A stretch of DNA of 64,000 nt, from the NCBI RefSeq assembly GCF_964204645.1, contig NW_027437435.1:62001-126000 (forward strand), given 5' to 3'. Below the pieces are notes generated by a model. It ran no database searches, was not told where the DNA came from, and was given only the letters and a program-made list of their open reading frames with translations. How positions within the stretch are numbered: the stretch's first letter is position 1; every line of letters starts with the position of its first letter. Position numbers and translations under genes: made by a program. Positions 45,259 through 54,856 of the stretch are shown here, one piece after another. This DNA is from Tubulanus polymorphus. Its lineage: Eukaryota > Nemertea > Palaeonemertea > Tubulaniformes > Tubulanidae.

Positions 45259-46560
45259 ATGGGGTTTCCAAAAGCTTTCCAATATAATAAATCAATTAAA
45301 TATAATATTCCAGCAATAGATTTTAAGAAAAATATTATATATAAAAATGTAGTTTTAAATTCATTAACTAATTTAGAAATTTATGTTAATGAATCACAGT
45401 TTTTTATTTCTAAAATGGAAAATATATTTAATACATATGAAGTTACTTTTACTCGAGATGAATATCATATATATAAAGTAAAATCTAATATGAAATATTG
45501 GCAGAATCAATTAAATTTTGCTGTTTATTGTGCAACAACAGGATGTGGAATTAGTTGGAATGATCATTTAAATAACTTAGATAAAAATTTGAAGTATTCT
45601 GATTTAAAATTAATTCACACAATATTTAGATTTCACACATATTTTCAAATCAGAATAATATTAAATGAATTAGAATGTCCATTACCCGGGTCTAAATATT
45701 TTAAAGAATTGGATAATAATATTAATCTATCTAAGTTTTATAAAATATGTAATGAATTTAATATAAATATTAATTCCGATTTTAGAGCGCATGGTAAATT
45801 GCAAGGTGTTGGTGAAGAGTTTGAAATAAAAAGAATTGATTATATGCAAAGAATTTCAGCTTATCATAATTATAAAATTGATAATAATAATGGTTGGGTT
45901 ACTTTCATTTTAGAAAATGGTGAAGGTTTTACAAAATCAGGTATACAAAGAATAAATCAATCTATTAGAACTTATTTAATTTGTATTCTAGGCGCTCAAG
46001 TTGAAACAAGATCCCCAATAATTGGAAATGATAACACTTCATTCGATGCGCAGAAACAATTTAAAGTTTTATTTGAAGATTCAATTCATAATGATAAAAA
46101 TAGATCGATTCCAGAAAACATTATAAGATATCAAAATTATTTAGATAAATCTCATGTAAGACTTAATTATTGTATAGGCCCTAATCTATTAATTATTTCT
46201 AATGATTTAGTATTAAAGATGGGAAACATAATTGGTTATAATAATCTAATTAAAACTGCAACAATAAATAATTCATTTGGATTAAATGATATAAATAAAA
46301 AGATTATTACTGCTCCAAAATTAATGGAAGGTGAAAAAAATAAAAAACATATTCAATCAACTGAAACTAAAACTAAGAATATCAAATTAAATAATGATTC
46401 TAAAATAAAAGATTACAATACATCAGAAAATATTAAAACTGATAATATTCAACATGATATAATTAAACTAAATGATGATAATAAATCCCATGAAAATACT
46501 AAATTAGCTATAACTTGTATAGGAATTGTAATCGGAGGAATATTATATTTTAAATTTTAA
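45259..46560 (+). CDS. Conserved-type 433-residue protein with C-terminal membrane anchor
   Basis: It starts at TAAATG after a T-rich spacer. The N-terminal two thirds look globular, with an AVYCATTGCGISW motif near residues 87-99. A low-complexity K/N/D-rich linker (about 350-410) leads to one C-terminal span, about 413-430 (LAITCIGIVIGGILYFKF). I do not recognise a family with certainty. Size, anchor and position between capsid genes suggest a virion or membrane component. Confidence 0.72.
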   Translation: MGFPKAFQYNKSIKYNIPAIDFKKNIIYKNVVLNSLTNLEIYVNESQFFISKMENIFNTYEVTFTRDEYHIYKVKSNMKYWQNQLNFAVYCATTGCGISWNDHLNNLDKNLKYSDLKLIHTIFRFHTYFQIRIILNELECPLPGSKYFKELDNNINLSKFYKICNEFNININSDFRAHGKLQGVGEEFEIKRIDYMQRISAYHNYKIDNNNGWVTFILENGEGFTKSGIQRINQSIRTYLICILGAQVETRSPIIGNDNTSFDAQKQFKVLFEDSIHNDKNRSIPENIIRYQNYLDKSHVRLNYCIGPNLLIISNDLVLKMGNIIGYNNLIKTATINNSFGLNDINKKIITAPKLMEGEKNKKHIQSTETKTKNIKLNNDSKIKDYNTSENIKTDNIQHDIIKLNDDNKSHENTKLAITCIGIVIGGILYFKF

Positions 46561-46576
46561 TTTTTTTATTATGTAA

Positions 46577-48178
46577 ATGGATGTAGAAGGCGGAGAAGAT
46601 TATGAAATTGGAGAAATGGGAAATAATAATGAAGGATATATTGATGATGATTATAATGATGCAGAAACTAATATTGATAATGATGATGAATCAGCATATA
46701 ATTCTAATTTAGCAGATAGTGGTTCTAAAGCCCCATCAACAGATGAATTTGATAGAAGAACTAGATCGAGAATAAATCCTGAAAATGAAATTCCAGGTTT
46801 ATCAAAAGAAGATATAAAAAATAGTAAATTTATATATAAGTTCCAACGTGTATTTGAAAGATCTGGATATAATATAAATTACATAGGTGCCAGATATTTA
46901 GTACAAGAATTAAAATCTTTAGATGGTGAATATTATTATCATTTGAAAGATGATTATTATATTAATATCACTAATCAAAGGACAAGACTAAGTAAAATAT
47001 TAGCAAAATCAACTTTGAGTGATTTAGAACCAGATAGAATTAAGAGAATAAGTAATAGAAATGAAATAACTGATGTTACACAAGAAGAAAGAGATGAAAA
47101 TATAAGAGTATTTAGTGAAAGAATTGATGACTTATTTAAAATAATCGATGATAATCCAGAAACGGAAATGGAAGAGAATAGAGATCGATTAGATAAATTA
47201 AGATCTTCAACACCCGAAACATCGAGAAGAGATATTCAACAAATTGATAATGATTCAAGTCAATTACAATTAGGAAAACGTTTAGATAACTTACTGGATA
47301 CAATGAATTCATTTGAAGAAGATATGATTAGTGTTTTAGATACGCCCGGTACTGAAACTGGAATAAATCGAATACAATCTTTACTAGAAAAAGGATTATT
47401 TGATTTAACTGATGATGAATTAGAAGCATTTCCTGAACAAGCACGTAGAGAAATTAAAGGTATGCAAGAATCAGCTGATAAAATTGCGCATGAAAAAAGT
47501 AAAAGAGATATTAAAATTAGATTTTTAGAAAAAGATAGAACTGATAAAAATAAAGAAATAGAACAATTAAAATTAGATAGAGATAATAAAGTTATTGAAG
47601 AAATTGAATTTAAAAAAAGAAATGCATATTTAGAAAAAGAAATTGATGATTTAGAATATAACATAGAATTACAAAAAGAAGAAATTAAATTATTATTAAA
47701 ATCATATGATTATAATATAAATAGATTAAAAGTTATTTTTAAAGATTTGTTGATTAAACCAAATTCTGAAATATCATTAAAAGACAGAATAAAGTTATTA
47801 TTTAAATTAGAAGGAATAACAATTCTTTCAATTCTAACAGCTGTTACTATGTTATTTACAACAATTGGTTTAGCAATATCAAATGCTTTGAAATCTACTC
47901 CTACTCCCACTCCTAACAAACCAGATAAACCTCCAGGTAATAATTCTATACAAGATAAAGTTAAGGATGGTTTAAAGAAATTAGCAAAATATTTATGGGA
48001 ACTATCTAAAAAATCTGCTGCAGCATAGCCAGGAATTATTGCTTCAATTGTTGGTTTTATATTGAAATCTGCAGGAAACATTATTAACTTTGCTGCTGAA
48101 CATATTATTTTATTTTTAATTACAGTTGTAAGTGCTATTATTTCTGGTTTAGTAAATATGATATCAAAAAATAAATAA
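46577..48178 (+). pseudogene. Coiled-coil membrane protein gene interrupted by an amber stop
   Basis: Open for 483 codons from ATG 46577 to TAG 48026-48028, then open in the same frame for 49 more hydrophobic codons to TAA 48176-48178. Features: an acidic N-terminus (about 1-60), a predicted coiled coil (about 295-365), a membrane span (about 393-418), a PTPTP linker, and a second hydrophobic region that is cut off by the TAG. The next gene's T-run and TAAATG signal lies just beyond 48178, so the natural end is there. A truncated 483-residue protein may still be made. Family unknown; probably virion-associated. Confidence 0.72.
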
Positions 48179-48200
48179 TTAATTTTTTTTTGTTAAATAA

Positions 48201-49444
48201 ATGAGTGGGAGTTATATAAGTCCTTCTAAGATTTCTAGAATATCTAATGCTATTAAAGCAGAAAGATTACATCATATAATTACTCATAACCCTTCAAATA
48301 TTAATCCCGATGAAACTTTATATGTTAGAATTCCTAGATTAACACAAAATACTTTTTATGTTCCAAATAGTATTTATTTATCAGCTGATATAAAAGTAAT
48401 CGGTAATAATAATAATTATGTTGTTGATAATGTTGGAAGATATTTTATTAAAAAGTTAACAATAAAGATTGGTCCAGAAACAGTTTTCTCATTAGATGAT
48501 TATAATTTATTTATGCATTATAAAGATTTATGGTTAACTAAAGAAAATAGAAATAATATGATATTTCAAGGAATCCAATCAGAAAACCAAAATAAATTAA
48601 GATCTGAAGCCAATAACGCAGTAGTAAATAATGAAATAGATAATTTGATTAAAAAGATTTATGGAAGCAAATATAAAATTCCATTAGATTTTGAATTGAT
48701 AAATAATAATGCACCTTTATATACGCAATTCAAGAAGATATTATATTTGAGATAACATTTGCTCCTGTAAATGAAATTTTATTATCTAGCGTTGTTAAAG
48801 ATATGAGTTATAAATTATCGAATATATGTTTAGAATATGATACAGTAACTGATGAAAATATTTCAAGTATAATTCAAACTCAATACAATCAAGGATTTTC
48901 ATTATTATATGATTATATTGATAAATTTAAAACTGTAACTATTAATGCAAATGATGAAATAATTAATGAGAATATTAACTTCCCAAGAAGATCTATTAAA
49001 GGTATATTAATATTTTTTACCATTGGAACGTATACTAATGGCGCAATAAATGTTGATAATTATTATAATCCTGAAATAACAAAAGTAGAAATAACTATCG
49101 AAGGTATAGCGAATAAAATATTTTGTCAAGGAATGAGAATGATAGATCAATGGGTAGAAATTAAAAAACATTTTATGAATGAAAAAGTAAAATCATTTGA
49201 AAATTGTAACATTAATCAAATTGATTATTATACCGGTAATAAATATGCATTATGGTTAGATTTTAGAACAACAGAGGATAATTCATTACATGGTTCTGGA
49301 AAAAAACTACAGAACACTAAAGACGGAATACAATTATTCATGACAAAGAAAAAGGGAATCAAAAATTTTAAAATGCATATTTATATTATATCTGACGCGC
49401 AATTAAATATTGTAAATTCACAATTAGATAGTGTTATGTATTAA
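48201..49444 (+). pseudogene. Major capsid protein (double jelly-roll) gene with a frameshift
   Basis: Two frames make one capsid gene: 48201-48755 (184 codons) and a +2-frame part open from before 48734 through 49444. They overlap around 48731-48755, where a 1-base (or equivalent) indel lies. The first part has motifs I associate with Polinton/adintovirus major capsids (YVPNSIYLSADIKV, NVGRYFIKKLTI, YKDLWLT, PLDFEL). The second has SYKLSNICLEY and FPRRSIKGILIFF. Total length, about 413 codons, is plausible. The start is TAAATAAATG after a T run. Unless a sequencing error is involved, this copy cannot make capsid. Confidence 0.8.
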
Positions 49445-49476
49445 AATTTTAACTTTAATAAAAATATATATAATAA

Positions 49477-50382
49477 ATGGAAGGAGGTAAAGTATATAAA
49501 CATATTCCATACATCGATACACATGAAAATAATGATGGTTTATATTATGTAATACCTTGTAATATAGCTTTGATATTTGATCCTATTTTTTAAAATTATA
49601 AAACTTAACTGATAGAAATCGATAATAATAAAAGTGGTGTTGTTAATAATAGTGAAATTGATAATAATGTAATACCTACTACACCTGTAATACCTACTAC
49701 TACATCTGTAATACCTACTACTACATCTGTAATATTTACTACAGTAATACCTACTACATCTAATAATGTAATACCTTCTACATATAATAATGCAATAATA
49801 TTAGATGTTAGTGAAAATAGAAATTATTGTGGTTATTGTAATGGTGAATTTTCAAACGCTCCATCAAATTGGAATAAACATATGAATACAAATTCACATA
49901 TTACTAATGTTATAGAACGTGTTGGTTTAAGAGAATTTATAGAACACCCATTTAGATATGTTACAAAGTTTGTTTCAAATCAAAAAGTAAATGGTAAAGA
50001 ATTATATGAAGATTTTTTATTAGCAACACCTAATAAAGATGAATTAGATTTAACCGATGCTAATGAAATATTAGGATCAAACACTGTAAATGAAATATTA
50101 GGAGCAAACACTAATAAAGATAATAATGATAATGATGCCATAAAGCACCAACATGATGATATAGTTACAGTTAAACATATTGATAATAAAGATTTTATAA
50201 AACTTAAAGTAGAAAATAATAATAAATTTGATTGGATGAATAAGTTTAAAAATGAAACAACTATTGATGATGCGGTAAAAAAGATGAAGAATGAGTATAA
50301 AAATAATAGAGAATTTGAAGAAGAAAATTCGGTAAAGAATTTGAATAAATTGTTAGGGGGGTCTGATAGGGAAAGTGATTAA
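49477..50382 (+). pseudogene. C2H2 zinc-finger protein gene with two early stops
   Basis: The frame from ATG 49477 (TAAATG context) has TAA at 49591-49593 and 49606-49608, then stays open to 50382. After the stops come VIPTT-type repeats (about 49670-49790) and one finger-like motif CGYCNGEF...H-X5-H (about 49832-49900), followed by an acidic, N/K-rich tail. An internal ATG at 49882 could give a 166-residue product without the whole finger. It is the last rightward gene. Function unknown; nucleic-acid binding is a guess. Confidence 0.6.
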
Positions 50383-50463
50383 GATATTAATTATATTTAA
50401 CTAAAATAATAATATTAGTTGAAAATTGTATAAAATAATAGTAAATAAAAAAGGGGCTTTTAA

Positions 50464-50577
50464 GTATTTAAGGTATCTAATAGGGTATCAGGTATTAGGG
50501 TATCAGGTATTAGGGTATCAGGTATTAGGGTATCTAATGGGGTATTAGGTATTAGGGTATCTAATACATAGGTATAC
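50464..50577. repeat. 15-bp minisatellite between convergent gene blocks
   Basis: Imperfect copies of GGGTATCAGGTATTA run from about 50464 to 50577, between the ends of the rightward zinc-finger gene and the leftward ATPase gene. No terminator-like hairpin is obvious. Confidence 0.85.
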
Positions 50578-50583
50578 AAATAG

Positions 50584-51198
50584 TTATTTTATAAATTTAT
50601 ATTCATATGGAAATTGTAATCTCATAAGTAATTTGGAACCTTTATTATTTTTTAGTTTATTCATATATTCATCATGTAATTCAGTAGGTATAATTTGATT
50701 TTCTTCCAATGATTGTTGCATAGATTTTCTATCTTTGTTGTAGAATAAAACTAGAAATCTTATATTCTCTCTAAAATCTTTCACAATTGAATTATATTTC
50801 TGATTTAAAACCCAAGTTGTTATCCCAAAATGTCTACCAGAGAAAGCTAAATAACACAACTCACTTTCTCTAATTTTAGAATCATGTAAATTTGCGCAAT
50901 CATCAATAATAAATAATGTATTAGATCCTTTATAAGTATCAATTGCTATTTTTATACAATTATCTAAATTTTCTTTTACTGTTTTAGAATTTAATATAAT
51001 AAACTTTTTATCTTTAAAAATTATATCTCTATTATACGTTTCATTCATTTCATAAGTAGGACAGAATAATATTATATTATCAAAATGATTTTTATAAATG
51101 GTTTCTAATAAATCTAATATGAAGTGTGTTTTACCACAATTTGTAACTCCAGTTATTAACATATTATGTGGTTCAAATATAAACAAATCTTTATTCAT
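50584..51198 (-). CDS. DNA packaging ATPase (FtsK-HerA/A32 type)
   Basis: A 204-residue P-loop ATPase that in Polintons and related viruses pumps DNA into capsids. Walker A is GVTNCGKT at 17-24 and Walker B is TLFIIDD at 94-100, followed by an SGRHFGITTWVLNQ segment fitting the sensor region. Length is usual for this family. Its ATG overlaps the stop of the integrase frame by 8 nt (ATGAATAA) and sits in a TAAATG motif, so the two genes are tightly coupled. It appears intact. Confidence 0.9.
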   Translation of the reverse strand: MNKDLFIFEPHNMLITGVTNCGKTHFILDLLETIYKNHFDNIILFCPTYEMNETYNRDIIFKDKKFIILNSKTVKENLDNCIKIAIDTYKGSNTLFIIDDCANLHDSKIRESELCYLAFSGRHFGITTWVLNQKYNSIVKDFRENIRFLVLFYNKDRKSMQQSLEENQIIPTELHDEYMNKLKNNKGSKLLMRLQFPYEYKFIK

Positions 51199-52279
51199 TT
51201 ATTCTTTTAATTTTACTAGATAAAATCCATTCATTAAATTTATCATCATATCCTTTATATTTCACCAAAGAATACTTTTTTCCTTTAAGAGTTTTTGTTT
51301 TCAATACTTTTTCTATTTTGTATTCTATTTCATCTGGATTTGGTACTAATGATAATTCTTGTTCATAAAAATAACCTAATATTTCTTCATCTTTTAAATC
51401 AAACAATTTATAAACAAATGGTTTAGTTAATATTATCTTTTTAATTTTAAATATTTCTTCAGTAAAATTAGGGGTATAACCTTTATAAAATGTTTTTCGA
51501 TATTTAGAAATTCTAACATGTTGTCCTATTTTAAATTTAGGTTCTCCAAAATCATGTGTAACAAATGCTCCATATAAATTATTCCAAACTATTTCTGAAT
51601 TGTCTTCTTTTCTAGCTTGTATAGGTTTCATATTTATAGAACTATGTTTAGAATTATTATAACCTTTAACTTAATCATCTAACACATCGATATATTTATA
51701 TGTTTCATTAGCGGTGAAATATTTCCACATTCTAGTTTTCAATGTTTTATTAAATCTTTCTATAACAGATGCTTTTTTATCTGAATGTGTTGAAAAATAT
51801 TCTACATCGTTATCAGTTAATAGTTTTTTAAAATGTTTGTTATAAAATTCTTTACCTTCATCAAATTGTATTTTATCTGGGATAGCTTCTTTAAATATTA
51901 ATTTGAAAGAATTTGTAACTTCTATACCAGTTTTATATTTAATCGGGATACTCCATGCGTATCTACTGAATATATCTATAACATTTAGTATCCAAAAATA
52001 TCCTTTGTTATATTCTTCTAAGTTTTTCATATCAATTAAATCAGCTTGCCATTGTTGGTCAATATATGAAACCATTACTTTTCTTGTTAAATATTTTTTA
52101 TCCATCTTTTTATGAATTTGATATGTGGGTTGATTTTGTAACCATGATTTTAATTCACTATATTTTATATTGCTATTATCAGATTTAATTTTATTCCATA
52201 ATTCTGAAACGTTAGAGTATGATACTTCACTTTCTGGGTTATAATATAAATCTCTCAAATATTGTTCTTTTTTCATCAT
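51191..52279 (-). pseudogene. int: Polinton-type integrase (rve) with C-terminal chromodomain, split by one stop
   Basis: The frame from 52279 encodes the DDE core (D80, D140, E174) and is cut by TAA at 51671-51673 after residue 202. The same frame then stays open, with ATG 51631, to 51191. The downstream part holds an SH3-like region and a chromodomain near its end (IEYKIEKVL, YSLVKYKGY, NEWI). Both halves are clean, so one nonsense change separates core from C-terminus. The truncated core would lack the tail that normally guides target choice. The start MM lies 3 bp from the next gene's stop and lacks the TAAATG motif. Confidence 0.88.
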
Positions 52280-52282
52280 ATT

Positions 52283-52684
52283 TTAATCCATTAATAATAT
52301 TTTAGATTTATTTTCATTTGATTTATTTTCTGGTATGATAGGTTTATTGTCTGTACACGGATAACTAAGTTTCCGATCATCGGAATCATCTTTATCATCA
52401 GAATTGAATTTTGATTTATATATTACACCAGGGAATATAATAATTGTGATTAACCCAATTGTAATATATAAGTAATTATTTCTTCCACTATTAGAAGAAT
52501 TAGATGGATTATTATTTGAATCAATACCACCGTGTGGGTGCCGTACGGCATCATCGGGTGATTCATTTATATCAGTTAATTTCTTTTTCTTAGCTTTTTT
52601 TAATTCTGAAGATCTTTTACCTAATTCTCTTGCCCATTTAATTTGTTTCTCGGATCTAGCCTTTTTCTTAACTCCATCACTCAT
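52283..52684 (-). CDS. Basic single-span membrane protein, 133 residues
   Basis: A strongly basic N-terminus (KKKARSEKQIKWARELGKR, about 6-35), a membrane span at 71-89 (YLYITIGLITIIIFPGVIY) and an acidic tail. The start is in TAAATG and overlaps the stop of the upstream gene. The basic head suggests DNA or membrane contact inside a virion, but this is inference. Confidence 0.7.
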   Translation of the reverse strand: MSDGVKKKARSEKQIKWARELGKRSSELKKAKKKKLTDINESPDDAVRHPHGGIDSNNNPSNSSNSGRNNYLYITIGLITIIIFPGVIYKSKFNSDDKDDSDDRKLSYPCTDNKPIIPENKSNENKSKILLMD

Positions 52685-53279
52685 TTATTTTAGTTAATTT
52701 TTGTTCTGATTCATTTTCTGTTTCGACGTTTGGTTGTAGTACATCTGTTTCGTTCTTACCTGATTTATATTCCATAGGCTTGATGTTCGAAAATGTTATG
52801 ACGCCAGTAGAAATTAATGTCATAACAGATCCTAATTGAAATGAAGCATATCCAACCCATTTTTGTAATTCAGTCATAACTAAGTAGTCATTTTTCAAAT
52901 CACTATATAATTTATTTTCATCATCAATTGGTATTAACTGGTTACATAACTTAGAATAACATTTGACAATACCATTCGAAATAGAATCATTTATTTTAGC
53001 TAATCTTGCCTCTTCATAAATCTTAAAATATTTTATTACTTTATCTGGTTTCATAGCATCTAGTTCTTGAAAAGTAATGATTCTATTTAAAAACTCCTTA
53101 GATTTCCCGCCAGCAATTAATAATTCAAGATGATGCTTACAATATAAATAGTATTCATAATCTATATTGTTATTAACTTGAATAGAATTAGAAACAACTG
53201 TATCTTTATTATCACTAATACCTAAATCATCTAATGTCTTTTCAATATCAATATTATTCTTATTAGATTTCTTTGACAT
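52677..53279 (-). CDS. Hypothetical 200-residue protein
   Basis: First gene of the tightly linked leftward group (with the basic membrane protein, integrase and ATPase). It starts at TATAAATG after two T runs. Mostly charged and helical, with one hydrophobic stretch at about 147-165 (FQLGSVMTLISTGVITF). No family recognised. Confidence 0.68.
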   Translation of the reverse strand: MSKKSNKNNIDIEKTLDDLGISDNKDTVVSNSIQVNNNIDYEYYLYCKHHLELLIAGGKSKEFLNRIITFQELDAMKPDKVIKYFKIYEEARLAKINDSISNGIVKCYSKLCNQLIPIDDENKLYSDLKNDYLVMTELQKWVGYASFQLGSVMTLISTGVITFSNIKPMEYKSGKNETDVLQPNVETENESEQKLTKINE

Positions 53280-53585
53280 TTATATTAGAGGAAAAAAGCA
53301 AAAAAAAATATTATAAGTATTCTTCAAATGATACTAGATAGTTAAAGTTAAAGAATTCTAGTATTGACTACTGATACTAGCTATTTGAATTTAAAGAATT
53401 TCTATTCGGATCTATTCAAAATATAAAGTATTCTCTTTTGAAAAGAAAATATTAAAAATATAATAGAATTCATTAGCTAGTTGAAGTTATTGTTTTTTAA
53501 ATACTTTTTATTTAAATTAGGATTTAGATTATCTCACTACTATTGTCTATCTATTAGGAGCAGTAACTATAACTGTCCAGATAAG
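53280..53585. other. AT-rich intergenic stretch
   Basis: 306 bp with T/A runs near 53293-53310 that would serve as upstream sequence for the leftward 200-residue gene. Repeated ATACTAG/AAAGAATT words occur between 53330 and 53400. No open frame or RNA gene is evident. Confidence 0.5.
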
Positions 53586-54263
53586 TCATTTCGGATCCTT
53601 GATATCAAATTCCTCAACGTATTGTTCATTCTGTGGGTTACTATTCCACCAATCAATAAATTTCCTTGCTTTATTCAACTGTTCCAAATATAATTGTAAA
53701 TCTAGTTTATTAGATTTGATTTGATTTTCTTTCTTTTCTAAAGGTCTTAAATTTTTCCAATTCCAAATAAGTTTTTTATTGTATTCATCGTTCATGTTAA
53801 ATTTAGATATTGGTAACACGTGATCAATATGGTAATAATCCCCATAATTATCTATATTCATTTTATCATCGAATTGATATATAATCCATGATTTGAGAAA
53901 TTCATCTGAACAACCCAACAAATTAGATAGTGTTTCTGAATGTGTTTCTTTGTTGAATAATTGTGTTAATCTAGACCGTAAACATTGTTTCAATCTAAAA
54001 TTAAGATCTGTTTGATATCTTTCTCTCATATATTCTGTCATATAATCATTATAAGCTTCTCTATTATCTTCTCGATATTGTTTGTTATATAGTTTAATAC
54101 AAGTTTTACAATAATATTGAAAACCATCTTTGCTAATCTTACGCTTACTAAATTCTGTTAAAGCTAATTTATCTAATTCACATTTAGAACATTTCTTGTA
54201 GTATATGTTTATAACGCCAGTGTTATTTGTAATATTGATAGTTTGTGGTTGTTCTGGTTCCAT
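53586..54263 (-). CDS. HNH endonuclease with N-terminal zinc ribbon
   Basis: 225 residues. An N-terminal CxxC...CxxC finger (C25, C28, C52, C55) of the kind seen in phage and giant-virus HNH proteins, a helical middle, and an HNH core with H145-I-D147-H148 (YYHIDHVLPIS) followed by WNWKNLRPL and KKENQIKSNK. The motif is complete. It probably cuts DNA; a homing-type or replication role is possible. The start is in a TAAATG motif. A diverged copy of its last ~30 codons lies at 56168-56256, next to the right inverted repeat. Confidence 0.85.
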   Translation of the reverse strand: MEPEQPQTINITNNTGVINIYYKKCSKCELDKLALTEFSKRKISKDGFQYYCKTCIKLYNKQYREDNREAYNDYMTEYMRERYQTDLNFRLKQCLRSRLTQLFNKETHSETLSNLLGCSDEFLKSWIIYQFDDKMNIDNYGDYYHIDHVLPISKFNMNDEYNKKLIWNWKNLRPLEKKENQIKSNKLDLQLYLEQLNKARKFIDWWNSNPQNEQYVEEFDIKDPK

Positions 54264-54412
54264 TTATTATACGTATTTTTTTACTAAATTGGTTAATAAT
54301 TTTAGAATCCTCTTCCATTTCTTCGACCAACGTAATCCTTTTTCATTCTTCGTTGCTTTTAATAAGTTGTTTCGATTCCTTGATATCTAAATCATACCAC
54401 TGAGCAAAACCC
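54264..54412. other. Intergenic stretch with a possible gene-end fragment
   Basis: Upstream of the HNH gene. TTTCGATTCCTTGATATCTA at about 54370 resembles the sequence around the HNH gene's stop (about 53588-53608), hinting at another fragment of a duplicated HNH gene. The match is short and could be chance. Confidence 0.3.
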
Positions 54413-54770
54413 GCGTCACATGCGGACATACAGGAGCGTTTTTGCTTAATGCGCATGCGTTAATCATAATTATATATTCATTCTATAAATTCTGTAAAAT
54501 AGAAACAACACATGCGTTACATGCGTCACATGCGGCCATTTATGGCCGGTTTTGCTTAATGCACATGTGTTAATCATAATTATATATTCATTATGCAAAT
54601 TCTGTAAAATAGAAACAACTGAAGATAGAAAATTCAAACGCATTCATGTTCTCGTCACATGCGTTACATGCGTCACATGCGGCCATTGATGTCCGCTTTT
54701 GCTTAATACGCATGCGCTAATCATAATTATATATTCATTCTATAAATAGAAACAACTGAACATAGAACAT
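54413..54770. repeat. Three diverged ~110-147 bp tandem repeats
   Basis: Units start at about 54413, 54523 and 54670 with GCGTCACATGCGG, continue GCTTAATNCGCATGCG, then TAATCATAATTATATATTCATT and AGAAACAAC. The GC-rich CACATGCG/GCATGCG words stand out in AT-rich DNA. This could be a regulatory region or replication-related repeat between the HNH gene and the next leftward gene; no open frame was found. Confidence 0.8.
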
Positions 54771-54856
54771 TCACCAAGTAGATTTACACAATGCATTATA
54801 CAAGTATGTTCAGTCGTTTCTTCCAATACATCACTTGATTTCTATATTTTTAAAAT

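Noticed and set aside
43004-52279. In-frame TAA/TAG codons as evidence for a variant genetic code
   Set aside because: Both codons also end intact genes of the same element at sensible places, and one lesion is a frameshift, so gene decay is simpler.
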